Shown: positions 31,068-40,054, counted from the first letter of the stretch. The stretch is DNA of 64,000 nucleotides from Enhydrobacter aerosaccus (GCF_900167455.1 NZ_FUWJ01000009.1:124001-188000), one strand, 5' to 3'. Numbers and translations: made by a program. Notes: generated by a model not told the origin, from the sequence alone.

Positions 31068-31519
31068 TGCATCCGCGATTCCCGGATATCGTGGAGCTCC
31101 TGCCGGGTGCCATTGGCTGGTTCCTTGTGACCTTGCCGTTGACGTGGTTTGCCTGTGCGATGGTCCTTGCTTTGTCGCGATGTGATGGCCTGCTGACCAA
31201 GGCTTGTACGATCTTCGCCCTTGGCACCTCTGTCGGACACCTTACCCATTGGGGACTCGGGGCGCCGGATCCTCGGGACTCGCCGGATGGCCTGTGGGCC
31301 GTCGTGATTGCAGCAGGCCTTTCGTCTTTCTGGTCCATGATGTCGCTCCGACGCCAACGATCCCGCCGCGAGATCCAAGTTCCATGGCGACTTCCATCGT
31401 CACGTCCTTCTCTGGAGCCGTCGAATTCGTTGGCCTTATGGAGGAAGGTATCGGGGTCCCGCCGTTTGGATCGTTCCAGGTGCGAGAGTTGGCATGACAG
31501 GCCGGCTCCTCCGGCGTGA
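31067..31519 (+). CDS. small integral membrane protein
   Basis: A 150-residue protein with three hydrophobic segments (about residues 10-35, 45-65, 78-96) and a basic, Arg/Ser-rich, probably disordered C-terminal 50 residues. It starts in a TGATG overlap with the previous gene, and its 3' end overlaps the DUF4153 gene by 26 nt, so the three are probably one transcript. No family recognised; the tail may be an artefact if the true stop was shifted by a recent indel. Confidence 0.55.
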   Translation: MHPRFPDIVELLPGAIGWFLVTLPLTWFACAMVLALSRCDGLLTKACTIFALGTSVGHLTHWGLGAPDPRDSPDGLWAVVIAAGLSSFWSMMSLRRQRSRREIQVPWRLPSSRPSLEPSNSLALWRKVSGSRRLDRSRCESWHDRPAPPA

Positions 31520-32816
31520 TCGCCTTGCAATCGCCGCCATCCGCGCCGCCGTTGCCATTCTGCAGGCCTCTGTTCTGTTCGGCCTGCGGGAGAGCTATCG
31601 GTCGCCCACTGACGACCTGATCTTCGCTCCTGTACTGATGGTGGCGATCTTCGTGCCTGTTGTAGCCGCTGCGGGCATTGGAGAACTATCTCCAAAATGG
31701 CTGTTCGCCTGGATGGCGGCCGCTACCATCCTTTGCGCTGGGTTGGCCACGTTCGCCGTACTGCGTGATCGGACGGCAAGCGGGCCGAGCGGTTTCCTGT
31801 TCTGGTGCGGTTTCACGGCTCGGCTGGGCATCATCCTCCTGATCTTCCATTGTCTGGTGACGGCCACGGCTGCCGACCGGCGATGGCCGCCCACTGCCGC
31901 GACCTCCCGCGACTACTCCTGGACACTGATCGTCCGCCTGCTCCTGGTGGCTTTGGCGACTCTCCTCGCCTATGGAGGGATAGTCTCGGTCGCCAGTCTC
32001 GTCCGGCCCGCCGATATCGTTGAAGGCACGCCTCGGCTGGACGCCCCCGGGATCCTGCTTCTTACGATCGGCGTCATCCATCTGGCCTTCGCAGCCACGA
32101 CTCGATGGTCATCGGGAGTGCGTGCCACACGGGCCGTCCTGCTGGCGTCACTATGCTGGCTTCTGCCTGCGACGGTCGTGCTGGCCATTGCCTTGTCATG
32201 CTCGCTGTTCCTTTCGGGCGGAACGCCGATGGAGGGATCTGCTTCGGCCGCCTTGCTGGGCTGCGCGGCGCTGCTGATCCTGTTGATCAATGCCGGACCG
32301 TGGCCGGAAGGTCGTGCGGGGAGCCGACTTCTGCGGCACGCCCGATGGGCTGGCGCCATTCTGATCGCGCCCCTGGTCGCCGGAGCCGCCGTGGTTTGGA
32401 CAACCGCGTACGAGACAAACGGTGCGACACCGGCATCGATGACTGTCCTTGCCTGGATGACGATTGCCGCACCTTTTGCCGCTGGCTACGGTTGGACGGC
32501 AATTGCATCCGGGGCGAAGCTGCGGAGGCTGGCGAACACGAATCTTCTCGCCGTACCCTTCGCCGGACTGGTTCTGATAGCGATCTCCACGCCTCTCGCT
32601 GATCCCGCGCGCCTGGCAGTTCAGGCGCAGTATTCGCGCCTTGTTTCAGGACGGGTTGCGCCAGACGCCTTCGACTATGGGCTGCTGCGATTCGAGGGAG
32701 CCCGCTACGGTCGCGAGGCATTGGAGCGGTTGGCCCGCCTCCATGGAACGCCGAGAGACAACGATATCGCGCAGCGCGCCGCTGCCGCACTGGCGCTGAC
32801 CGACGCCGACAATTGA
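31494..32816 (+). CDS. DUF4153-type multi-spanning membrane protein
   Basis: A 440-residue protein with about ten membrane segments and a C-terminal soluble stretch that contains SGRVAPDAFDYGLLRFEGAR and YGREALERLA, the mark of the DUF4153 family (a group of predicted inner-membrane proteins of unknown function). It is convergent with the toxin-like gene at 32851-34563 with only 34 bp between them. Whether it belongs to the toxin system or is an older resident is not decided by sequence. Confidence 0.75.
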   Translation: MTGRLLRRDRLAIAAIRAAVAILQASVLFGLRESYRSPTDDLIFAPVLMVAIFVPVVAAAGIGELSPKWLFAWMAAATILCAGLATFAVLRDRTASGPSGFLFWCGFTARLGIILLIFHCLVTATAADRRWPPTAATSRDYSWTLIVRLLLVALATLLAYGGIVSVASLVRPADIVEGTPRLDAPGILLLTIGVIHLAFAATTRWSSGVRATRAVLLASLCWLLPATVVLAIALSCSLFLSGGTPMEGSASAALLGCAALLILLINAGPWPEGRAGSRLLRHARWAGAILIAPLVAGAAVVWTTAYETNGATPASMTVLAWMTIAAPFAAGYGWTAIASGAKLRRLANTNLLAVPFAGLVLIAISTPLADPARLAVQAQYSRLVSGRVAPDAFDYGLLRFEGARYGREALERLARLHGTPRDNDIAQRAAAALALTDADN

Positions 32817-32850
32817 TCGGTCGAGCGCATCCTGCGACTGAGCGCTGTCC

Positions 32851-34563
32851 TCAACGAGCATGCTTTCCTGACGAGCTGATCGGCTTCTCGCCAAGAATGA
32901 AGACCGTGTAGTCTCGATGCCCGAGTGAACCCAACGCTTCGCCAATCCGCGTGACGTCTTCGTCTATTTCCTTTCGGTGGCTCCCCCCGTACATTCGATA
33001 TCGATCCGGCAGAGCACTCAATTTGCCTTCGAACGAATAGCTACCGTCTTCTCGAAGCACGAGCTTGCCGTCCATTTTGAGGGTTATGTTTCCAACAAAG
33101 AACCTGGAGTTAAATCTGTTCCCGGCCCAGAAAGGCTTCGTGCCTTCTATCTTGTACGTACCCGGCTTCCCCTCATTTAGGATTCTCTGCACTTCGGAAA
33201 ACTGCTCGGGCCTTACCGAACTTGTGTCGATATCATCGAAACGATAGCGGACAGGTTCACCGCGACCGAACAGCCAATGCGCAAGGCCACTGAAGGGATC
33301 GGCGACTTCTGGCAGTAGTTCCCTTGTGGCGCGTTCATAGTCTGGACTTCCGGGAGGCGGTTCCACATTGGGAGCAGTTCCACGGCGACTGTCGGCTTTT
33401 GCTCGGTGCTCTGCATCCGGTGACCCACCAGCATTCTGTGCCAGGACGATATCGGTTTCGCGCTGCTGCTGCGGATCGAGCTTCGTCCAGAGGGTGAGCG
33501 GCGGGCGGCGGGTTTGCGGGCCGCCGTCCGGGGCGGGTTGGGCGAGCCAGTCGGTGACGGCGCGGTCCCGTTCGGCGCGGGCCTTCAGCGCCTCGCGCTT
33601 CCTGGTGCCGAAGGCGACGTCGATGAAATGCTGGTTGGTGGCGCGCTGGCTGGGATTGTCGGGCCAGTCCGATTCGTTCTGTGTCGTCGCGGCCTGGTGC
33701 GCAGCCTCCAATGCATCGAGGTCGTGGGTGTCGGGCAGGGCGAGGCCGTTGAGATAGTCCTGTCCGGCCAGATGCTCGCGCGCGGCGGCGATCAGCGGAT
33801 CGAGGAGGACGCGCTCGGACGGATCGATCCGTTCGCCGGCGCGGGCATGGAGGACGATCGAGCTGGGGTAGTCGAACTTGCCCAGCGCCGCCTCGATGGC
33901 GATGCGCCAGATCGAGGGCGTGTCGCCGGGCTCCGGCAGGATGCCGGCGCCTGCTCCGGTCCACGGCCGCGTGCGGGCCAGCTCTTGGAAAGTGCTGTCG
34001 GAGGCGGCGTGCAGGGCCTCGATGGCGCCGGGATCGGCATGATCGAGCGCGGCCTGGCGGTGGAGCTGGTCGAGGCGGGCGGCCGCGGTGGCGTGACGCC
34101 AGGCGCGGGTCTGGCGGCCGATGTGATCGCCGACGGTGGCGTATTCGACGGTGCGATGCGCGCCCAGCGCCTCGCGCAGCAGGCGCCGCTGCGTCTCCGT
34201 GCCGGCCTGGTCGAGCGTCTCCTGGCGGGCGGCCTCCAGTCTGGCCAGCGCATCGTCGGCGCCGAGCAGGGCGTCGCGGCCGGTCGTGTTGAGGAAGGCA
34301 TCGGGGCCGGTGTGGAGGATCTCGCGCTGGCGATCGAGGAACTGGTTCTGCAGCTCGGCGGCGCGGGTGATGTTGGCATATCCGGCCGCTTCGCGGGCAG
34401 CGGGATCGAGTGTCTCGCCGGGCGGCAGCGGGCCAAAGGCCAGGCGCGAGGCCGAAGCCTCGCCGGGAACGTCGACGTCGTGCGGCGACGGCGGCGGGGC
34501 CAGGTCTCGAGCGGATGTCGGGAGGATGAGGGTGCGGGCCCTGCGGGCAACCTGAGCCCGCAC
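32851..34563 (-). CDS. toxin-like protein: phage-virion-like stalk with colicin M-like C-terminal domain
   Basis: A 570-residue protein starting at GTG 34563, the first start after an in-frame stop. Residues 55-190 (ANITRAAELQNQFLDRQREI, then TQRRLLREALGAHR and HIGRQTRAW) resemble helical internal-virion or tail-tip proteins of phages. Residues 235-360 are the pre-tip region found broken at three other places. The C-terminal 145 residues resemble lipid II-degrading bacteriocins of the colicin M family: NITLKMDGKL, SYSFEGKLSALPDRY and SHR, followed by TRIGEALG. The family active site D-x-Y-D-x5-H-R reads Asp520-Arg-Tyr522-Arg523-x5-His529-Arg530, so the second Asp is replaced. No signal peptide is seen. 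Confidence 0.7.
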   Translation of the reverse strand: MRAQVARRARTLILPTSARDLAPPPSPHDVDVPGEASASRLAFGPLPPGETLDPAAREAAGYANITRAAELQNQFLDRQREILHTGPDAFLNTTGRDALLGADDALARLEAARQETLDQAGTETQRRLLREALGAHRTVEYATVGDHIGRQTRAWRHATAAARLDQLHRQAALDHADPGAIEALHAASDSTFQELARTRPWTGAGAGILPEPGDTPSIWRIAIEAALGKFDYPSSIVLHARAGERIDPSERVLLDPLIAAAREHLAGQDYLNGLALPDTHDLDALEAAHQAATTQNESDWPDNPSQRATNQHFIDVAFGTRKREALKARAERDRAVTDWLAQPAPDGGPQTRRPPLTLWTKLDPQQQRETDIVLAQNAGGSPDAEHRAKADSRRGTAPNVEPPPGSPDYERATRELLPEVADPFSGLAHWLFGRGEPVRYRFDDIDTSSVRPEQFSEVQRILNEGKPGTYKIEGTKPFWAGNRFNSRFFVGNITLKMDGKLVLREDGSYSFEGKLSALPDRYRMYGGSHRKEIDEDVTRIGEALGSLGHRDYTVFILGEKPISSSGKHAR

Positions 34564-34649
34564 CGCACCGATCCACGATTATGGCCCTTACCCCCTGGTG
34601 CGGCGATATGGGCCGCGCCTTGTCGGGTATCGGGCCGAAGACCTCGCTC

Positions 34650-35699
34650 CTACGCGATCACCTTCACCACCGGTTCACCCGATTCGGCGCGGCCGATGAC
34701 TCGGGCGGCGGGATAACCGGCGGCGGCGATCTTCCGGACGATGGCGTCGGCGCGCTCCGGGGCGCAGGCAACCAGCAGGCCGCCGGAGGTCTGCGGATCG
34801 GCGAGCAGGTGGCGGCGCCAGTCGGGCAGGCCCTCGGGCAGGCGCACGTCGTGGCCGTAGCTCGCCCAGTTGCGATGCGAGGCGCCGGTGACGAAGCCCT
34901 GCTGCGCCAGCGCCGCCGCTTCCGAAAGCAACGGCACGGCATCCGCCTCGAGGACGAGCGTGAGGCCGGAGCCGCGTGCCATCTCGAGGCCATGGCCCAA
35001 TACGCCGAAGCCGGTGACGTCTGTGATGGCGTGCACGTCGGCATCGGTGCCGAGCTCGGTACCGACCTTGTTCAGGAGCGTCGTGGTGCCGATCATCTCG
35101 GGATAGGCCGGAGGCGGCAGCGCGCTCTTCTTGATCGCCGCCGAGTAGATGCCGACGCCGATCGGCTTGGTGAGGATCAACGCGTCGCCGGCCCTGGCGC
35201 CGGAATTCCTGCGCACCTGCTCGGGCCGGCAGGTGCCGATCACGGCGAGGCCGTAGACCGGCTCGGGGCAATCGATCGAATGGCCGCCGGCCACCGGGAT
35301 GCCGGCGCTGGCACAGACGGCGGCGCCACCTTTCAGGATCTCGCGCACCATCTCGGTCGGGATCTTGTCGACCGGCATGCCGAGAATGGCGAGCGCCATC
35401 ACCGGCTTGCCGCCCATGGCATAGACGTCCGACAGCGCGTTGGTGGCGGCGATGCGACCGAAGTCGTAGGGATCGTCGACCATCGGCATGAAGAAATCGG
35501 TGGTGGCGATGATGCAGGTGTTCTCATCCACCTGCCACACGGCGGCGTCGTCGGAGGTCTCCGTGCCCACCAGCAGCTGCTTGTAGACCGCGGCCGCCGG
35601 CTGATCGGCCAGCAACTCCTGCAGCACGGAAGGCGCGAGCTTGCAGCCGCAGCCGCCGCCGTGCGCGAGAGAGGTGAGGCGGACCTTGTGCGTGTTCAT
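34650..35699 (-). CDS. selD: selenide, water dikinase (selenophosphate synthase)
   Basis: A 349-residue ATP-dependent enzyme making selenophosphate for selenocysteine or selenouridine tRNA. The N-terminal GGGCGCKL holds the catalytic Cys (no UGA codon there) and Lys, TTDFFMPMVDDPYDFGRIAA and NALSDVYAMGG are ATP/metal segments, and AGGHSIDCPEPVYGLAV is typical of SelD. GGGAGT lies 9 nt before ATG 35699. No selA, selB or selenouridine synthase lies in this window. The toxin-like gene follows 86 nt downstream on the same strand. Confidence 0.95.
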   Translation of the reverse strand: MNTHKVRLTSLAHGGGCGCKLAPSVLQELLADQPAAAVYKQLLVGTETSDDAAVWQVDENTCIIATTDFFMPMVDDPYDFGRIAATNALSDVYAMGGKPVMALAILGMPVDKIPTEMVREILKGGAAVCASAGIPVAGGHSIDCPEPVYGLAVIGTCRPEQVRRNSGARAGDALILTKPIGVGIYSAAIKKSALPPPAYPEMIGTTTLLNKVGTELGTDADVHAITDVTGFGVLGHGLEMARGSGLTLVLEADAVPLLSEAAALAQQGFVTGASHRNWASYGHDVRLPEGLPDWRRHLLADPQTSGGLLVACAPERADAIVRKIAAAGYPAARVIGRAESGEPVVKVIA

Positions 35700-35815
35700 G
35701 ATGATTTCACTCCCGATTTATCCGCACCCTAGCACGACTGTCGGGACCGAGGCGCCGCGTTGGACGTTCCCTCCAATGCGCAGGCGGCATGGTCCATCAT
35801 TGTCGGGCATGGGGA

Positions 35816-36619
35816 TCATTCGTAGAAGGCCGGCGAGTGCTTCAGGCTCTCGAAGGTGGGCTGGTCGTGGTTGATCCAGAGCAGGGCCTTCTTCGCCGCC
35901 ACGATGGTCGCCAGCCGGGCGTGCGAGGCGTGGGTCTGGTCGGCGCTGGTGTTCATGGATGGCACGCGGTCATTGTCCCAGTTGTCCTTGAAGTGCGCCG
36001 CATCGCCGGTCAGGACGACCCAGCCGGTGCTGGGCAGATGCACGAGCAGCGACTGGTGCCCCGGCGTGTGGCCGGGCGTCGAGAGAATGACCGCGCTGCC
36101 GTCGCCGAAGATGTCGAGATCGCCGGCGAGTTCGCGCATCGGCCGGTCCTTCCTGAAGGGCGGGGTCTTGCCCTCTGCGAAAGCCCAATCGACTTCCGCT
36201 TTCTGAATCAGGAGCGTCGCCGCCGGGAACAGATCGACGTTGCCGACATGGTCGCCATGCGTATGCGAGACGGCAACGTAGGCGATATCGTCAGGCTTCA
36301 CGCCGATCTCGGCGAGCTGCGCGACGAGCTTCTTCGCCCGTGTCGCCGTGCCGAGCGCGTTTGTCATCGGCTTGTCGGCGATGGCGTCGGGATAGCCGGT
36401 GTCCCACAGCAGCCATTGCGTGCCGTGGCGGATGAGGTAGCAGCTGTCGGAAAGGCCGATTGGCTTGCCTGTATTGACGCCCGGCGACCATCGCGCCTGG
36501 TCGGTCGCGGCGTTGTGCCCGCAATCCATAACGTAGAGCCGGTCGACCGTCTGCGCTCCGGCGGGCAGCGCGATCGCCATGGCCGTAGCCAGGCCGAGGA
36601 ACCATCGATTCATCCGCAT
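35816..36619 (-). CDS. exported metallo-beta-lactamase-fold hydrolase (N-acyl homoserine lactonase-like)
   Basis: A 267-residue protein with a signal peptide (MRMNRWFLGLATAMAIAL, cut after PAGAQ) and therefore periplasmic or secreted. The zinc site is HTHGDHVGN, with further ligands in STPGHTPGH and VVLTGDAAH. The YLIRHGTQWLLWDTGY segment and overall length fit the AHL lactonase-like branch. It starts at ATG 36619 after GGGGA; ATG 36613 is an alternative. It is divergent from a MarR regulator, with a long palindrome between. The true substrate (lactone or another ester) is not known. Confidence 0.85.
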   Translation of the reverse strand: MRMNRWFLGLATAMAIALPAGAQTVDRLYVMDCGHNAATDQARWSPGVNTGKPIGLSDSCYLIRHGTQWLLWDTGYPDAIADKPMTNALGTATRAKKLVAQLAEIGVKPDDIAYVAVSHTHGDHVGNVDLFPAATLLIQKAEVDWAFAEGKTPPFRKDRPMRELAGDLDIFGDGSAVILSTPGHTPGHQSLLVHLPSTGWVVLTGDAAHFKDNWDNDRVPSMNTSADQTHASHARLATIVAAKKALLWINHDQPTFESLKHSPAFYE

Positions 36620-36774
36620 CAGAGTCCCCGAAAGAAATCCCTCCATCACGCTAGCGCGTTCGGGAAACGGGCGCACGCTGGAGAAGCGCAAGGTCATGCC
36701 GAGGGCCGAGGGATCAGCGATGCCGGCGGTCCCATTCGCGCTGCGTGGCAGCCATGCGTCTACGCGGTTGCTCG

Positions 36775-36796
36775 ATTATCAGCATATGCTGATAAT
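36775..36796. promoter_or_regulatory. 22-bp perfect palindrome, probable MarR operator
   Basis: The half-site ATTATCAGCAT is followed directly by its exact reverse complement. It lies 21 nt before the MarR start codon and 156 nt upstream of the divergent hydrolase gene. This length and symmetry are typical of MarR binding sites. Confidence 0.8.
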
Positions 36797-36817
36797 GTCG
36801 GAGAAGCTGGAGACGGA

Positions 36818-37300
36818 ATGGCAGAACGGAAAACCGAGGCGGTCGGCGTCGTGCGCTGCAGCTGTACGGCGTTGCGCAAGGCGACGCGGCGCATCTCGCT
36901 CCTCTACGACATGGTGTTTGCCCCGAGCGGTCTGAAGACCTCGCAGCGGGCGCTGCTGGCCCATGTCGGTCGTCTGGAACCGGCCACGGTCGGCCGGCTG
37001 GCGGAGGCGCTGGTGATGGATTCGGGTGCCCTGGCCCACACGCTCAAGCCACTCGAACGCGACGGGCTGGTCGCCATCGCCATCGATCCTGAGGATCGCC
37101 GCAGCCGGCTGATCAGGCTGACGCGGCGAGGCCGGGACAAGCTCGCCGAGACGGATGCGCTGCTGGACAGGGCGCAGAAGGGGTTCGAGGTCGCCTTCGG
37201 CCGCGCCGAGTCCGAGGCCCTGCGCAAGGCGCTGCACGTCCTGATCTCGGACGATTTCACGGCCCGCTTCGAGAAGGCCCTCTCGACTCCCGCCGGTTGA
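36818..37300 (+). CDS. MarR family transcriptional regulator
   Basis: A 160-residue dimeric repressor. CSCTALRKATRRISLLYDMV then the wing region TVGRLAEALVMDSGALAHTL and VAIAIDPEDRRSRLIRLTRR form the winged HTH. Two N-terminal cysteines (RCSC) might sense oxidation or thiol-reactive compounds; this is a suggestion. GGAG is 5-6 nt before ATG 36818. The palindrome 21 nt upstream suggests autoregulation and control of the divergent hydrolase; the MFS gene 127 nt downstream may be in the same transcript. Confidence 0.9.
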   Translation: MAERKTEAVGVVRCSCTALRKATRRISLLYDMVFAPSGLKTSQRALLAHVGRLEPATVGRLAEALVMDSGALAHTLKPLERDGLVAIAIDPEDRRSRLIRLTRRGRDKLAETDALLDRAQKGFEVAFGRAESEALRKALHVLISDDFTARFEKALSTPAG

Positions 37301-37427
37301 TGGCAGTGGCGGACACGGTCGATGGATACGGCACCGGCGAACGGACCGTGCCGCCGCAAGGATGACGCTGTGCGCTTCGGTCAACGAGGCGCATCGGGAC
37401 CCCAAAACAGTACAGTGGTGAAGGCGT

Positions 37428-38765
37428 ATGAGTACGATCGATGAAACACGGATCGATGAGACACCGGCAGCCCCGGCGTCCGGCCTGAAGCGGCTCCTGG
37501 ACCGGCTTGGCATTCATTATGGCTGGGCTGTCGCGGCGGCGACCTTCCTCACCATGCTGTCGACGGCCGGCGCCATGGGCTCGGCCGGCGTTTTGATCGA
37601 GCCGCTGCAGGCGGAGTTCGGCTGGACCAATGCCGAGATCTCCAGCGCGCTGGCGGTGCGGCTGGTTCTGTTCGGACTGATGGGACCGTTCGCGGCGGCG
37701 CTGATGAACCGCTTCGGCGTACGGCAGGTGGTGCTGACGGCGATCGTCACCATCTCGGCCGGCCTGCTGGGTTCGTTCTTCATGACCCAGATCTGGCAGC
37801 TCATGATCCTGTGGGGCGTGATCGTCGGCCTCGGCACCGGCATGACGGCGCTCGTCCTCGGCGCCACCGTGGCGACGCGCTGGTTCAGCAAGCGGCGCGG
37901 CCTCGTGGTCGGCATGATGACGGCCAGCAACGCCACCGGCCAGCTCGTCTTCCTGCCGCTGCTGGCGAACCTCACCACTTCGCTCGGCTGGCGGCCCGCG
38001 CTCACCTTCGTCCTGATCGTGCTGGGCCTCGCCTTCGTGCTCGTTCTGCTCCTGATGAAGAACTATCCGGCGGATGTCGGCCTGCCACCCTATGGCGAAG
38101 CGGCGATCGTGCCGCCGCCAGCGGAACAGCATGGGCTCGGGGTCCTGCTGATGGCGCCGATCGTCGCCCTGCGCGATGCCGTCCGGACGCAGACCTTCTG
38201 GGTCCTGTTCCTGACCTTCTTCATCTGCGGCCTCAGCACCAACGGCCTCATCCAGACCCACTGGGTCAGCCTGTGCGGCGATTTCGGCATCGTGCCGGTC
38301 GGCGCGGCCAGCATGCTGGCGGTGATCGGCATCTTCGACTTCATCGGCACCATCACCTCGGGCTGGCTGTCCGACCGCTACGACAACCGCTGGCTGCTGT
38401 TCTGGTTCTACGGGCTGCGCGGCCTGTCGCTTCTCTATCTGCCGTTCTCGAACTTCAGCATCGTCTCGCTGTCGGTCTTTGCCGTGTTCTACGGCCTCGA
38501 CTGGGTGGCGACCGTTCCGCCGACGGTGAAGCTGGCGGCGGAGCGGTTCGGGCGCGATCGCGTGCCGCTGATCTTCGGCTGGATCTTCACCGGCCATCAG
38601 CTTGGCGCGGCGACGGCGGCTTTCACGGCCGGCACCACCCGCACCGAGTTCGGTACCTACCTGCCGGCGCTGTTCGGGGCCGGCGCCTTCTGCATGATCG
38701 CCTCGCTGCTGGTGATCAGCCTGTCGCGCTCGCCGAAGCCGGCCATCGTGGCGGCGCCGGCGTGA
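37428..38765 (+). CDS. MFS transporter
   Basis: A 445-residue carrier with twelve predicted membrane segments. RFGVRQV after helix 2 and the central loop between helices 6 and 7 (PPYGEAAIVPPPAEQ) fit the monocarboxylate/oxalate-formate-like MFS branch (compare GWTNAEISSALAVR near residue 63). The N-terminal 25 residues are hydrophilic. It follows the MarR gene by 127 nt; the substrate is not known. Confidence 0.88.
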   Translation: MSTIDETRIDETPAAPASGLKRLLDRLGIHYGWAVAAATFLTMLSTAGAMGSAGVLIEPLQAEFGWTNAEISSALAVRLVLFGLMGPFAAALMNRFGVRQVVLTAIVTISAGLLGSFFMTQIWQLMILWGVIVGLGTGMTALVLGATVATRWFSKRRGLVVGMMTASNATGQLVFLPLLANLTTSLGWRPALTFVLIVLGLAFVLVLLLMKNYPADVGLPPYGEAAIVPPPAEQHGLGVLLMAPIVALRDAVRTQTFWVLFLTFFICGLSTNGLIQTHWVSLCGDFGIVPVGAASMLAVIGIFDFIGTITSGWLSDRYDNRWLLFWFYGLRGLSLLYLPFSNFSIVSLSVFAVFYGLDWVATVPPTVKLAAERFGRDRVPLIFGWIFTGHQLGAATAAFTAGTTRTEFGTYLPALFGAGAFCMIASLLVISLSRSPKPAIVAAPA

Positions 38766-38790
38766 AACCCGTTACCGGCCGGGCAGCCCC

Positions 38791-40047
38791 CTAGCCGGGC
38801 AGCCCTGGCGCCAACCGGGCTGCGCCGGCCGGATGCAGGGTTTCCCGGATCAGCAGCGCCGCGACCAGTCCCACCGCCATGAAGCCCACCAGCGGCGAGA
38901 AGGCGACGCGGTAGTCCGCGGCGGTGAGGGCGGCCAGTCCGCCGCCCGCCTGGCTGCGTTCCAGCAGCATGCCGACCAGCGGCTGCGAGGCGGCGCTGCC
39001 GGCGTAGTAGCAGGTGCTCAGGAAGCCGATCGAAAGTCCGGCCAGCCGCGGATAGAGATCGCGCGCGACCGCGTAGGAGACGATGTTGGCGCTGCTGAAG
39101 AAGCCGACCAGGAAGATGGCGGCCTCGAAGCCCAGGATCGGCAGGCCCGGCAGGTAGAGCAGGGCCGCCATCGTCGCCAGGGCGCCGACGCCGGCGATCA
39201 CCATCGGCCGCTTCCGCCGCCCGAGATGATCCGACCACCAGCCGAAGAACAGGCTGCCGGCGATGCCGCCGAGGAACAGCAGGGAGCCGACATCGGCGGC
39301 CTCGATCGCGCTCATGCCGTAGGCCTTCTCGATGTAGCTCGCCCCCCACAGCCCGCCGAAGGCGACAAAGACGAGGCTGATGCTGGTGGCGTAGACGGCG
39401 TTGATCCAGACCTGCGGGTCGGTCAGCACGCCGATCATCTGCGCCGGCCGGGGTGCGGGTTCGGGGTGGCTGCCGGCCTGGACGCGATCCCGGACCACGA
39501 GGAGGACGAGGACGCCGAGGGCCAGTTCGGCCCATCCCATCCAGCCCACCGTCGCTCGCCAGCCGAGGACGTTCACCACCGACGCCACCGGCGCCCCGCT
39601 GGCGGCGCCGATCATGCCTGCCGTGTTGGTCATGCCGGCCAGGGTCGAGAAGCGCGACGGCGGAAACCATTCCTGCACCAGCTTCAGGCAGCCGATGAAG
39701 GAGAAGGCCGAGCTTGCCCCCATGACGAGGCGCGCGAGTTCGGCATCGCCCGAGCTGCCGGCTCGCGAGAAGGCGAGGGCACCGAGGCCGGCCGCGAGGA
39801 TGGCGACGACCAGCGGCCGGCGGGTGCCGAAGTGATCGACGATCAGCCCGACCGGAATCTGGAGGATCGCATAGGCATAGAAATAGATGGCGGCAATGTT
39901 GCCGAGCGTGGCGTCGGTTGCCTTGAAGGCGAGGGCCAGGTCGGCCGCGATGATGTCGGGGACGACCTGATGGATGTAGTTGAAGACGACGAAGAGCGCC
40001 GAGAGCACCCAGATCGCCCACGGCAGGACGGCCGCTGTGCGCTTCAT
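38791..40047 (-). CDS. MFS transporter next to glutamate decarboxylase
   Basis: A 418-residue, twelve-helix carrier. The start at 40047 (MKRTAAVLPWAIWVLSALF) puts the first helix at the N-terminus and lies 7 nt after the gad stop, so the two genes form an operon. The motif DHFGTRRPL after helix 2 and SDHLGRRKRPMV in the central loop are MFS marks. Gad systems usually use an APC-type glutamate/GABA antiporter (GadC); an MFS protein in this place may carry glutamate, GABA or something unrelated. Confidence 0.88.
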   Translation of the reverse strand: MKRTAAVLPWAIWVLSALFVVFNYIHQVVPDIIAADLALAFKATDATLGNIAAIYFYAYAILQIPVGLIVDHFGTRRPLVVAILAAGLGALAFSRAGSSGDAELARLVMGASSAFSFIGCLKLVQEWFPPSRFSTLAGMTNTAGMIGAASGAPVASVVNVLGWRATVGWMGWAELALGVLVLLVVRDRVQAGSHPEPAPRPAQMIGVLTDPQVWINAVYATSISLVFVAFGGLWGASYIEKAYGMSAIEAADVGSLLFLGGIAGSLFFGWWSDHLGRRKRPMVIAGVGALATMAALLYLPGLPILGFEAAIFLVGFFSSANIVSYAVARDLYPRLAGLSIGFLSTCYYAGSAASQPLVGMLLERSQAGGGLAALTAADYRVAFSPLVGFMAVGLVAALLIRETLHPAGAARLAPGLPG

Positions 40048-40054
40048 TTGCGGA

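Noticed and set aside
34650..35699. SelD as a selenoprotein
   Set aside because: The active-site codon in GGGCGCKL is an ordinary Cys codon, with no in-frame UGA.
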